Origin: Cryobacterium algoricola
GTDB lineage: Bacteria > Actinomycetota > Actinomycetes > Actinomycetales > Microbacteriaceae
Assembly: GCF_004402485.1 (NCBI RefSeq)
Contig: NZ_SOFG01000004.1
Location: forward strand, 248,001-312,000
Direction: 5' to 3'
Length of the DNA: 64,000 bases
In this document: piece by piece, positions 1 through 7,735 of the stretch
Numbering within the stretch: the stretch's first letter is position 1
How the letters are laid out: each line of letters begins with the position of its first letter
Position numbers and translations under genes: made by a program
Notes under the pieces: generated by a model
Databases searched by the model: none
Seen by the model: only the letters and a program-made list of their open reading frames with translations
What the model was told of the DNA's origin: nothing

Positions 1-1
1 C

Positions 2-367
2 ATGAGGGAGGCGGGCTCGACTCGCCCGGTTCCCCTCCCCGTGCAGGCACTTGACCACGCCACCGGGTACTTCGCCGCTGCCGCAGCGCTCAACGCGCTC
101 ACCCACCGGCGCAGCTCGGGAATCGGGCGCTCAGCACGACTCTCCCTCGCGCGCACTGCCGAACTCCTCATCTCACACCGAGCCGAAGGCGATCACACCC
201 CGTTTCCACCGCTGACGAAGGATGATTTCGATCCACAGCACGAAGCGACGAGCTGGGGGCCGGCCCTACGGCTCCGCCAACCGATCGCAATCGAAGGCGT
301 CGAACTCCGAGCCGGACCAGCGCGCGATCTCGGGCTGGACGAGCCACGCTGGTCCCACACCGGGTAG
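2..367 (+). CDS. CoA-transferase family III (CaiB/BaiF), C-terminal fragment
   Basis: Only the last 121 residues are in the window. The frame is open at the left edge, so the ATG at position 2 is probably internal. The segment QALDHATGYFAAAAALNAL followed by RLSLARTAELL resembles the C-terminal part of actinobacterial CaiB/BaiF-type CoA transferases, which move CoA between acyl groups in the cytoplasm. The catalytic Asp of the family lies in the missing N-terminal part, so activity cannot be judged. The substrate is unknown. The family call rests on this short segment and is moderately secure. Confidence 0.7.
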   Translation: MREAGSTRPVPLPVQALDHATGYFAAAAALNALTHRRSSGIGRSARLSLARTAELLISHRAEGDHTPFPPLTKDDFDPQHEATSWGPALRLRQPIAIEGVELRAGPARDLGLDEPRWSHTG

Positions 368-581
368 CCCTGCAGGAAGAAAGCGTCAGCGCGGATCATG
401 GCGACAGCGCGGAGTTCCGGCGCGTGATGACTCGTCCGTGACGCGGTTCTGGCCGCGAGGACGTGAACAAGCATGTGATCCACGACCTCTGGCGAGCGGT
501 CGACGATCGCCATGCTCGATTCTGCGTACCGATCCGGGATGATCGATTAGCGATTAGCGATTCGCGATTAGCGATTAGCGA
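368..581. other. Intergenic stretch, no recognisable gene
   Basis: Between the CoA-transferase stop and the heptamer repeat I see no ORF with family resemblance. A minus-strand ORF (193-513) has no recognisable motif and half of it is antisense to the CoA transferase, so it is not called. Confidence 0.5.
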
Positions 582-593
582 TTAGCGATTCGA
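545..593. repeat. 7-bp tandem repeat (GATTAGC), seven copies
   Basis: The units are GATTAGC, GATTAGC, GATTCGC, GATTAGC, GATTAGC, GATTAGC and GATTCGA, in tandem without gaps. The unit is not a multiple of three, so copy-number change would shift any frame crossing it. The stop codon of the minus-strand small ORF at 582-782 lies in the sixth unit. Its origin (slippage or protein-binding array) cannot be told from sequence. Confidence 0.9.
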
Positions 594-782
594 GCGGTCA
601 CCCTCGCGGGTTGGCTTGGCAACGTTGTGGCGGGGGAAGATACGTGTGCGCACGCTTCGCTGAAACCCGGCGAGACTGCTGACGGTCATCGACAGCGCCT
701 GTCCGGCCACCGGCGCCATCGCCGCAAGCACTCCGATGATCAAGATCCCGCCAACGGTCCCGAGTTGTTTCTTAGTCGACAC
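582..782 (-). CDS. Small single-pass membrane protein, hypothetical
   Basis: A 66-residue product starting at a GTG (782) preceded by a purine-rich GGGGGGAA. It has a short Lys-containing N-terminus, one hydrophobic segment (about residues 8-28, GGILIIGVLAAMAPVAG) and a basic C-terminal tail rich in Arg. This looks like one membrane helix with a cytoplasmic basic tail. No family is recognised. An in-frame start further upstream (845) would add 21 residues without a good ribosome binding site. The stop codon is supplied by the heptamer repeat. It could be a chance ORF; the ribosome binding site and the membrane segment are the only support. Confidence 0.4.
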   Translation of the reverse strand: MSTKKQLGTVGGILIIGVLAAMAPVAGQALSMTVSSLAGFQRSVRTRIFPRHNVAKPTREGDRSNR

Positions 783-1042
783 GCGTTCCCCCCTATCGCC
801 CGAGCACGCATCCGCGTGCCCCGACACCGAGAACCAGTAGAGCAACAGATGCTGTGCAGTTCATGCACAGACGGCCCTCGTCGGCGGCGGGGCGAGCACG
901 CCGGGCACCCATTGGCCACGACCTGGCCAGCCGGAGCCAGCCAGTTGGGCACGCGTCTGGCCAACCACTCCTCAACAGGTGCCTGATCAGAAGGAGTTTC
1001 CACAGACCTGAGCCATTCTCAGAGAGTGTCGGTGGTCGGTCG

Positions 1043-1048
1043 TAACGT
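1043..1048 (+). promoter_or_regulatory. Candidate -10 (TAACGT) of a leaderless transcript
   Basis: TAACGT ends 6 nt before the ATG at 1055. That spacing would put the transcription start at or near the A of the start codon. The GGGGG next to the ATG is too close (1 nt) to act as a normal ribosome binding site. The same layout recurs before several genes in this window. Confidence 0.4.
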
Positions 1049-1054
1049 GGGGGC

Positions 1055-2920
1055 ATGACCAACCTCCCGGAGTCGCCCGCTTCACCGGATCAGCCGCAGG
1101 TCGGTGCATCTCCCCGTGCATCCTTCACCGTGCTGGTGCCGGATGCTGTCGCGGCGCTGGGCGGGTCATCGGCGGACTATGACGCGCTCAGCGACGAGCA
1201 GGTGCTCGCCGGGCACGCGTTGATCGCGGATTCCCGGCGGGCGCTGGAGACGTGTGCCGCGTGGATGGCGGCGACCCTCGCCCGCCGGTCCCGGCCCGAA
1301 CTCGGCGGGAAGGGCCTCGCCGCCCGGCAGGGGTACCGGACCCCGGAGGACCTCCTCCAGGCCATCTCCGGGTCGAGCAAGATCGACGCGGTCAAATTGC
1401 TCGGCGTGGGCCGGCTGCTCGTCGAGGCCGATGCCGCCGAGAAAGCCGCCCGGGAAGCCGCCGAGGCACAGAAACGACTCGACGGGACCCCGACTCTCGA
1501 CGGGCATGGCGGACGTGACGGGAGCGACGGGAGCGACGGGAGCGAGGGGATCGACGAGAACGGCGGGCAGCCGCCCCCCGACGGGACCACCCCGCACCTG
1601 CCGCCGGTGCCGGCCGCCGCTGTGGCGCCCTGGCACGCCCCGATCGGCCGGGCCCTCGGCGAGGGGTGGCTCAGCGTGGAGAAAGCCGACGCGCTCCGGA
1701 AGGGCCTGGGCGACCTGGACCGGGCGATCACTCCGGAGAAACTCGCCACAGCCCTCGCCCGGCTCCTCACCGAAGCACGAACCCTGAACGCGGACCAGCT
1801 GTTCAAACGGGCCCGCCGGATGCGGGACGTACTCGACGAGGCCGGCATCGCCGCCCGCGAGAAAGCCGCCTACGACGACCGGTCCCTGCGGTTCTACCGC
1901 CTCCACACGGGGCAGGTGCGCATGGTCGGCCTGTTCGCCCCGGAAGACGGCAAATACCTGATGAGCACCTACGACGCCATCACCAGCCCCCGCCGCGGCG
2001 GGGTCCGCTTCGTCGACAAGGCGCAGGCCACGTGGGCGAAACGAGTCCAGGACGACCCGCGCAGCACCGAGCAACTCACCGCGGACGCATTCCTCGCCCT
2101 GACCAAACTGGGCGTGAAAGCCGACCCCAAGCGCATCGCCGGCGGCCGCAACCCCGCCGTCCGGATGGTCACCATCCGCCCCACCATCACCACTCCCGCC
2201 GGCACCGCCCCGAGCAGCACCGCACCAACCGGGGCGGTATCGACCGGGGTCGTATCGACCGGTTCGTCGCCCAGCGGGCCAGCGTCAACCAGCGCTGTTC
2301 AGACCGGGACCGCACCCACAAACACCGCACCGACCGAAACCACTCAGGTCGGGACCGCGTCGATCGGGGCCGCAGCCGGTGGGACTGAACCGGGCGGCCC
2401 GACTCCCGCCGCGGAGAAACCCGCGGCCGAGGCCGGGTCGGGCGCCGGATCCGCGGCGCCCGAGCTCCAGCCCGGCGTCATCGAAGGGACCGCGGTCACG
2501 GTGTCTGCCGAGACCCTGGAGCGGAACCTCTGCGACAGCGGACTCCTCGACGTCACCTTCGACGACCACGGACACGGCCTCGACCTCGGCCGCGAACAAC
2601 GCACCTTCTCCCCCGCCCAACGCACCGCCCTCGCCATCCGCGACGGCGGCTGCATGTGGCCAGGCTGCGACCGACCACCCTCCTGGACCGAAACCCACCA
2701 CATCGAACACTGGAAAGACGACACCGGGCCAACCAACCTGGCCGACGGCATCCTGCTCTGCCGGGCCGACCACCTCAGACTCCACAACGAACACTGGAGC
2801 ATCACCCGGGACGATGCGGGCCGCTACTGGCTCACCCCACCACCCCGACTCGACCCCGAGCAGACACCCATCCCCCTCACCAGCACAAGTTCGATACTCA
2901 GCGACAGCGACAGCGACTAG
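1055..2920 (+). CDS. DUF222 / 13E12-repeat family HNH endonuclease-like protein
   Basis: A 621-residue protein. The N-terminal two thirds is the DUF222 region seen in 13E12-type proteins, which are multicopy in many actinobacteria. The C-terminal HNH module (about residues 530-585) keeps CMWPGC, ETHHIEHW and LLCRADHLRLHN, consistent with zinc and metal binding. Two low-complexity inserts interrupt it: a Gly/Asp/Ser tract near residues 148-172 and a long Thr/Ala/Gly/Ser tract near 375-460. The protein ends in a Ser-Asp repeat. No signal peptide is seen. A second family member lies at 54175-55878. Cellular role is unknown; the fold suggests a nuclease and mobility of the family is often suspected. 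Start chosen because a -10-like hexamer sits just upstream. Confidence 0.88.
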   Translation: MTNLPESPASPDQPQVGASPRASFTVLVPDAVAALGGSSADYDALSDEQVLAGHALIADSRRALETCAAWMAATLARRSRPELGGKGLAARQGYRTPEDLLQAISGSSKIDAVKLLGVGRLLVEADAAEKAAREAAEAQKRLDGTPTLDGHGGRDGSDGSDGSEGIDENGGQPPPDGTTPHLPPVPAAAVAPWHAPIGRALGEGWLSVEKADALRKGLGDLDRAITPEKLATALARLLTEARTLNADQLFKRARRMRDVLDEAGIAAREKAAYDDRSLRFYRLHTGQVRMVGLFAPEDGKYLMSTYDAITSPRRGGVRFVDKAQATWAKRVQDDPRSTEQLTADAFLALTKLGVKADPKRIAGGRNPAVRMVTIRPTITTPAGTAPSSTAPTGAVSTGVVSTGSSPSGPASTSAVQTGTAPTNTAPTETTQVGTASIGAAAGGTEPGGPTPAAEKPAAEAGSGAGSAAPELQPGVIEGTAVTVSAETLERNLCDSGLLDVTFDDHGHGLDLGREQRTFSPAQRTALAIRDGGCMWPGCDRPPSWTETHHIEHWKDDTGPTNLADGILLCRADHLRLHNEHWSITRDDAGRYWLTPPPRLDPEQTPIPLTSTSSILSDSDSD

Positions 2921-2994
2921 CAATCCACGGGGCGGGGGCTCGAACGTCAGCGACTCGCTCGCAGTGCGGCTGGACGCACCGCGGTGCCTGATGT
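2921..2994. terminator. Short convergent gap with 12-bp palindrome
   Basis: The gap between the convergent DUF222 and glycosyltransferase stops holds a perfect palindrome, GCACCGCGGTGC, at 2976-2987. It could form a small hairpin on both strands. There is no T tract, so a terminator role is only suggested by position. Confidence 0.25.
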
Positions 2995-4284
2995 CTACTG
3001 GTGCGGGACCTCCGCGGAGTCGCGGAGGGGGGCGAACATCCGGTCGAAGACGTTGCGGCGGTCGAACTGCATCGCGTACTCGCGCGCACGGTCCGCCCAG
3101 TCTCTGCGCTCCTCGGCCGTGGTCTCGAGAATTGCGCGGTCAATCGCCTCCGCGATCGCCTGCGGGTCTTCCACGGGAATGATGAGGGCGTGATCGCCGA
3201 CCGCTTCGCCGATGCCGCCCGTGACGGTGGTGATCACGGGGCCGCCGCCGGCGAGCATCTTCTCGGCCAGTGCGATGCCGAACGTCTCCACGAACTCGGG
3301 CCGAGGCTTGCTCGGAAGCACGAAGGCGGCGCATCCGGACATCAGGTACGGCTTCTCCGCATCCCCGACATCATCGAGGAACCGGATGCGGTCGGCGAGC
3401 GGTGAGGCAGCCGCGATGGCCTGCAGCGCCTCGGACTGCGGTCCACGGCCCGCGATCACGAGGATCTTGTCCTGGCTGGCCGCGCTGAGAGCGTAGCCCG
3501 CGATGAGGTCGTCGACGCCCTTCGCGGCCGTGAGGCGGGACAGGAACAGGATGTAGCCGTCGCGTTCGAGGCCGCGGGCAGTGAGAACGTCGTCCGTCAC
3601 GCTCTCGTCGAGGTGCAGGTACGAGTCGGCGTCGATCGCCGGGTAGGAGATCGTGATCCGTTCGCGGCACTGGGCCGCGTACCGGGTGCCGTGGTGCTGG
3701 TCGACGAGTTCGGCCTCGGTGATGATGAGCTGCCGGGTGTACTCGGACACGGCGACGCAATAGTCCTGGCTGAGATAGCTCGACAGGATGTGCGCTGCCG
3801 CGCCGAATCGTCCCTCGTTGACTGCAGTCCGCACGACGTTCGTGACGTCCGAACCGACGGCTTCCGCAATCGTGGTCACGTTCACGGGCAGCCCGGTCCC
3901 CCAGGCAGCACGCACGGCGTCGGAGACCGCGAGCGTGTGCGGCGTGAGGTAGAGCGAGAGGCAGACCGTCGGCACGCCGTCGGTGAAGAGCTCGATCAGC
4001 CGGCCGGTGACCCCGGCGAGGTGGCGCCCGTCGAGCACCTTGTAGTCCCCGACCGGTGCGGGCCGGTCGACGAAGATCCCGGGACTGTACGGCAGCACGG
4101 AATCGAGCGGCTTGAGCGGCAGACCGGAGGCCTGGAGCTTGTCGATCGGCCACGTGACGATGCGCACCTCGTCGAAGCCGCGTTCGAGGGCGGTCTCCGC
4201 GAGGTTGCGTGCTTCGACGGAGTGGCCGCAGATGACCGGATCGGCCCGGACCACGATGACAAGCCGGTTCTCAACAGAATTCAT
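2995..4284 (-). CDS. Glycosyltransferase, GT-B fold (GT4-like)
   Basis: A 429-residue cytoplasmic protein. The C-terminal half has the GT4/Glycos_transf_1 pattern: LSRLTAAKGVDDLIAGY (about 245-262), VIAGRGPQ, then EFVETFGIALAEKMLAGG, which contains the EX7E catalytic motif. The N-terminal half is the acceptor domain and starts with a conserved HSVEARNLAETA. Such enzymes move a sugar from a nucleotide donor to a glycan, lipid or small molecule; donor and acceptor are unknown. Its ATG overlaps the TGA of the GH92 gene by 4 nt (ATGA), so the two are probably translated together. Confidence 0.88.
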   Translation of the reverse strand: MNSVENRLVIVVRADPVICGHSVEARNLAETALERGFDEVRIVTWPIDKLQASGLPLKPLDSVLPYSPGIFVDRPAPVGDYKVLDGRHLAGVTGRLIELFTDGVPTVCLSLYLTPHTLAVSDAVRAAWGTGLPVNVTTIAEAVGSDVTNVVRTAVNEGRFGAAAHILSSYLSQDYCVAVSEYTRQLIITEAELVDQHHGTRYAAQCRERITISYPAIDADSYLHLDESVTDDVLTARGLERDGYILFLSRLTAAKGVDDLIAGYALSAASQDKILVIAGRGPQSEALQAIAAASPLADRIRFLDDVGDAEKPYLMSGCAAFVLPSKPRPEFVETFGIALAEKMLAGGGPVITTVTGGIGEAVGDHALIIPVEDPQAIAEAIDRAILETTAEERRDWADRAREYAMQFDRRNVFDRMFAPLRDSAEVPHQ

Positions 4285-6518
4285 GGTGTCTCTCCCGTGG
4301 ATCGTGACGCTCGTGTGTGTGACAAGGATGATGGCGCCGAAGGGGGCAGGTCCGTCGTTCCCCAGCCGCTCGGCTCAGGCCCCAACTCCACAACGAGTTC
4401 GCCACCCCCGTGGAATTCGTTCCCACTGATCCAGGTGCGCCCGAGGGGTTCGCCGTTGAATTCCATGGCCTGCACATACTGTACGGGTCCGCCGGGTGTC
4501 GGTTCAATGAATCCACGAGTACGGATGGTGAACGAGTGCTTACCGACAGAAAACGCCGACTTCTCGAACGAAGGCGCATTGACGAGGAAGATGTTCTGGC
4601 CGGCGACCGGGAACAGCCCGAGGGATGCCCAGACGAACCAGGAGCTGAGTCCGCCGGAGTCGTCGTTGCCCGGCAGCCCGCCCCGACCGGTGCCGAACTG
4701 CTGGTGCACGATGTTGTGCACGATCTCGGCGGTGCGGTCCGGCCGCCCCACGTAGTGGTACGACCAGGGTGCTTCCATGTCCGGTTCGTTGTTGAGCCCC
4801 TCGAAACGGCCGAGACGATAGCCGGCGAGGACTTCCTCCGGGCCGGAGCCCCGGACGAGCTGCTTCACCGGCTCGGCCCCGTAGCCGAAGAACTCGTCGA
4901 GCTGGGCGATGAACCGCTCGGCCCCTCCACTCAGGGCGATGCGGGCATCCATGTCGTGCACCAGCCGGAACGAGTAGTTGTGCCGGGTGCCCTCGTAGTA
5001 CGTGGAGTCCTTCAGGAGACCGGTCACCGGGTCGTACGCGTTCACCCAGCGCTCAGCGAGTGCGATGAACTGTTCGACGAGGGCCTTGTCACCGACATGC
5101 CCGGCGACCTTCGCGGTGCACCAATAGCCGAACGCCAGGTCGAGGGTGTGGCTGATCGGATGCGCCTCCCCGTGCACCAGGAACTCCTCGCCGTAGGTGC
5201 GGCGCAGGTCGTCGGACATGTGCACGAGGGCCCAGTCCCAGTCGATGCCGGGGAGGCCGAGCTGGCACAGGTCGGAGAGGAAGGTGTGGGCCAGGGCACT
5301 CGCCTGCCGGGAGAAGCGGTCGCTCCCCCGGGCCATCCGGTACCCGATGGGGAAGTTGCCCTCCTCCTCCGAGATGGTGATCATCGCGTTCGCGAGTTCG
5401 ACGGCCCGTTCCGGCATCAGCGCGGTGATCAGGGGCAGCTGGGTGCGGTAGATGTCCCACATCGTGCTGATGTCGAAGACGAACGGCCCGTCCGTCGGCC
5501 AGAACGGGCTCTCCGAGGGGGCCAGGCAGGGCTTGATCAGAGCGTGGTAGAGCGCCGTCGAGAACACCGTCTGGCGGGCGGCGGACGGTGTCCTGACCGT
5601 GATGCCCTTGAGCTTCTTGCGCCAGACCTTCTGGGTGCGCTCGCGGCGGGGCGTGAACTGCGCCGGCCCGGTTCCGCAGTCCGCCTCGAGGTTGCGCTTG
5701 GCCTGTTCGACGCCCCGCAGGGAGAACCCGATCCGCAGCTCGATCGTCTGGCCCTCCTCGCTCGGACCGGCCCACATCAGTCCGAACGGGCGCAGGGTCG
5801 TCGGCCGGATGTGGTCGAAGTCGAGCCGGGTTCCCCCGGGCATCAGGCGTCGGTCGTACCAGAGCATCTGCCGCCACTGGGGGTTGTCGCACTCGATGTA
5901 CACCGACAGCGGGGCGCCCTCCACCACGATCTCGCCGCTCGCGACTCCGGGCTCGAGGCACTCGAGGTGGGCACGCACCGGGATCGTGGCGCCATACGGA
6001 ATCGACAGGCCGCCGTGCGAGAAGTCGATGACCACCCGGGCCTTGGAGTGTGCGGGGAAGGTGTACCGGTGCACCGCGCTCTTGGGCCCGACGGTGAGCT
6101 CGGCGGTGATGCCGGAGTCCAGGGTTCCGGAGTACCAGCCCGGCTCGGCCTGTTCGTCGGTGAGCTCCCAGGTGCGCCCGAGCACGTCGAGCGGTTCGAT
6201 CATCGGCGTGACGCGGAAGTAGTTGTAGTACTTGCGGATGGCGCCGGTACCGGACTGCTGGAAGTGCGCGAATCCCGAAGCGAGGTGACGCTCGTGCAGG
6301 AGGGGCGGGATGCCCTCGAGCGAGAGGTCGTACCGGCCGTACCCCGTCGGATAAGCACCCGAATACGCGCAGGCCGACACCATTCCGAGCGGGTAGGTGG
6401 CGCCGGGGTGGGTGTTCCCGATCTGCGGCTTCGGCCACCACCAGGTCGCGGCGAGGCCGGTCTGGGGAGGAAGGTCCGTGACCTCGGTGCCGATAAACGG
6501 GTCAACGCGACCGATCAT
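4281..6518 (-). CDS. Glycoside hydrolase family 92 (alpha-mannosidase-like)
   Basis: A 745-residue protein starting at ATG 6518, chosen because AGGAGA lies at good distance upstream; an ORF extension to 6572 has no such site. The N-terminus VDPFIGTEV and the GLPGNDDSGGLSSWFVWASL segment (C-terminal third) are characteristic of GH92, which are Ca-dependent exo-alpha-mannosidases. The body contains MWDIYRTQLPLITAL and GEAHPISHTLDLAFGYW, also typical. Many relatives are exported, but no signal peptide is visible here, so the protein looks cytoplasmic. It is translationally coupled to the downstream glycosyltransferase, which hints at turnover of an intracellular mannose-containing product. The substrate is inferred from the family only. 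Confidence 0.9.
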   Translation of the reverse strand: MIGRVDPFIGTEVTDLPPQTGLAATWWWPKPQIGNTHPGATYPLGMVSACAYSGAYPTGYGRYDLSLEGIPPLLHERHLASGFAHFQQSGTGAIRKYYNYFRVTPMIEPLDVLGRTWELTDEQAEPGWYSGTLDSGITAELTVGPKSAVHRYTFPAHSKARVVIDFSHGGLSIPYGATIPVRAHLECLEPGVASGEIVVEGAPLSVYIECDNPQWRQMLWYDRRLMPGGTRLDFDHIRPTTLRPFGLMWAGPSEEGQTIELRIGFSLRGVEQAKRNLEADCGTGPAQFTPRRERTQKVWRKKLKGITVRTPSAARQTVFSTALYHALIKPCLAPSESPFWPTDGPFVFDISTMWDIYRTQLPLITALMPERAVELANAMITISEEEGNFPIGYRMARGSDRFSRQASALAHTFLSDLCQLGLPGIDWDWALVHMSDDLRRTYGEEFLVHGEAHPISHTLDLAFGYWCTAKVAGHVGDKALVEQFIALAERWVNAYDPVTGLLKDSTYYEGTRHNYSFRLVHDMDARIALSGGAERFIAQLDEFFGYGAEPVKQLVRGSGPEEVLAGYRLGRFEGLNNEPDMEAPWSYHYVGRPDRTAEIVHNIVHQQFGTGRGGLPGNDDSGGLSSWFVWASLGLFPVAGQNIFLVNAPSFEKSAFSVGKHSFTIRTRGFIEPTPGGPVQYVQAMEFNGEPLGRTWISGNEFHGGGELVVELGPEPSGWGTTDLPPSAPSSLSHTRASRSTGETP

Positions 6519-6591
6519 GCAGTATCTCCTCTGAATGCCTTCCTCGGAGAGTAGCCGCTGCACAGCGTCCACAATGACGCGACTCCGTTAC

Positions 6592-6610
6592 CGCGAGGTA
6601 AATTCTCGCG
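6592..6610. promoter_or_regulatory. Palindrome in divergent intergenic region (possible operator)
   Basis: CGCGAG, seven central bases, then CTCGCG: a perfect 6-bp dyad between the divergent GH92 and GST genes. Its place 74 bp upstream of the GH92 start and 35 bp upstream of the GST start fits an operator. No regulator gene is adjacent. Confidence 0.35.
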
Positions 6611-6632
6611 CTGTGTGATCTCGCGCCACCGC

Positions 6633-6638
6633 TACCGT
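6633..6638 (+). promoter_or_regulatory. Candidate -10 (TACCGT) of a leaderless transcript
   Basis: TACCGT ends 6 nt before the GST start codon at 6645. The GAGGG immediately before the ATG leaves no spacer for use as a ribosome binding site. Confidence 0.35.
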
Positions 6639-6644
6639 TGAGGG

Positions 6645-7721
6645 ATGACCATCCCAGAGCCCGAGGGCGCAGACCTGAAGCCGAGCTACATCGAAGCGGG
6701 ACAGCCCTTCAATCGCGACACTCACTACATCGAGGACCGCATCACGCGGGATGCGCGTGACGGCTGGCCGGTCGAGCCCGGCCGGTACCGGCTCGTGGCC
6801 GCCCGGGCGTGCCCGTGGGCGAACCGAACCGCGATCGTCCGGCGCCTGCTCGGCCTGGAGGGGGTCATCTCCCTGGGCCTGCCGGGACCGACACACGACA
6901 AGAACAGCTGGACCTTCGACCTCGACCCCGGCGCCGTCGACCCGGTGCTCGGCATCGAACGGCTCCAGCAGGCCTACTTCGCGAGGTTCCCCGACTACCC
7001 GCGCGGCATCACCGTTCCCGCGATCGTCGACGTTCCGAGCGGACGGGTCGTCACCAACAACTACCCGCAGATCACGATCGACTTCGAAACCGAATGGGTC
7101 GAGTATCACCGTGCGGGCGCTCCCGATCTCTATCCGGTCGCGCTTCGCGCCGAAATCGACGAGGTCGCCGAGCTGATCTTCCACGATGTGAACAACGGCG
7201 TCTACAAGTGCGGCTTCGCCGGCAGCCAGAAGTCCTATGAGCGGGCATACGACACTCTGTTCGCCCGTCTGGACTGGCTCGAGGAGCGTCTCTCCACCCA
7301 GCGCTTCCTCGTCGGCGACACGATCACCGAGGCCGACATCCGGCTCTTCACGACGCTCGCGCGCTTCGACGCCGTCTACCACGGGCATTTCAAGTGCAAC
7401 CGGAACAAGCTCACCGAGATGCCCGTGCTGTGGGCATACGCGCGGGACCTCTTCCAGACGCCGGGATTCGGAGACACCATCGACTTCGAGCAGATCAAGC
7501 GGCACTATTACGTCACCCACAGCGACATCAATCCGAGCGGCATCGTCCCGAAGGGGCCGGATGCCCGTGGCTGGCTCGAACCGTCCGGTCGCGAGGCCCT
7601 GGGCGGGCGTCCGTTCGGCGACGGCACTCCGCCGAACCTCCCCTCCCGGCCGAGCGCGTGCCGTCCCTCTGAGCACGACACCGGAGGCACGAAACCCGGG
7701 CCGCTAAGCCTGGGCCGCTAA
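6645..7721 (+). CDS. Xi-class glutathione S-transferase-like protein (thiol-hydroquinone reductase family)
   Basis: A 358-residue cytoplasmic protein. The N-terminal thioredoxin-like domain carries ACPWANR (about residue 52), the catalytic Cys motif of glutathionyl-hydroquinone reductases (YqjG/PcpF/ECM4 type). VTNNYPQITIDFETEW and the helical C-terminal domain with the YKCGFAGSQKSYERAY segment also match this class. The family removes the glutathionyl group from quinone adducts. Actinobacteria usually use mycothiol, so the real thiol partner here is uncertain. The stop codon lies in the second copy of a 14-bp tandem repeat, which may have extended the C-terminus. It stands alone, divergent from GH92. 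Confidence 0.88.
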   Translation: MTIPEPEGADLKPSYIEAGQPFNRDTHYIEDRITRDARDGWPVEPGRYRLVAARACPWANRTAIVRRLLGLEGVISLGLPGPTHDKNSWTFDLDPGAVDPVLGIERLQQAYFARFPDYPRGITVPAIVDVPSGRVVTNNYPQITIDFETEWVEYHRAGAPDLYPVALRAEIDEVAELIFHDVNNGVYKCGFAGSQKSYERAYDTLFARLDWLEERLSTQRFLVGDTITEADIRLFTTLARFDAVYHGHFKCNRNKLTEMPVLWAYARDLFQTPGFGDTIDFEQIKRHYYVTHSDINPSGIVPKGPDARGWLEPSGREALGGRPFGDGTPPNLPSRPSACRPSEHDTGGTKPGPLSLGR

Positions 7722-7735
7722 GCCTGGGCCGCTAG
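7698..7735. repeat. 14-bp tandem repeat, 2.7 copies, holding two convergent stop codons
   Basis: The unit GGGCCGCTAAGCCT occurs at 7698-7711 and 7712-7725, with a partial third copy at 7726-7735. The GST TAA (7719-7721) is in copy two; the TAA in copy one is out of frame. The stop of the convergent DyP gene (7732-7734) is formed in the partial third copy. Confidence 0.9.

Noticed and set aside
193..513. Minus-strand ORF of 106 aa at the left end
   Set aside because: Its second half is antisense to the CoA transferase and no motif was recognised.
545..593. CRISPR-like array
   Set aside because: Units are 7 bp with no spacers and no cas genes nearby.
4410..6554. Plus-strand ORF of 714 aa antisense to GH92
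   Set aside because: Shadow of a clear family gene, no domain recognised.
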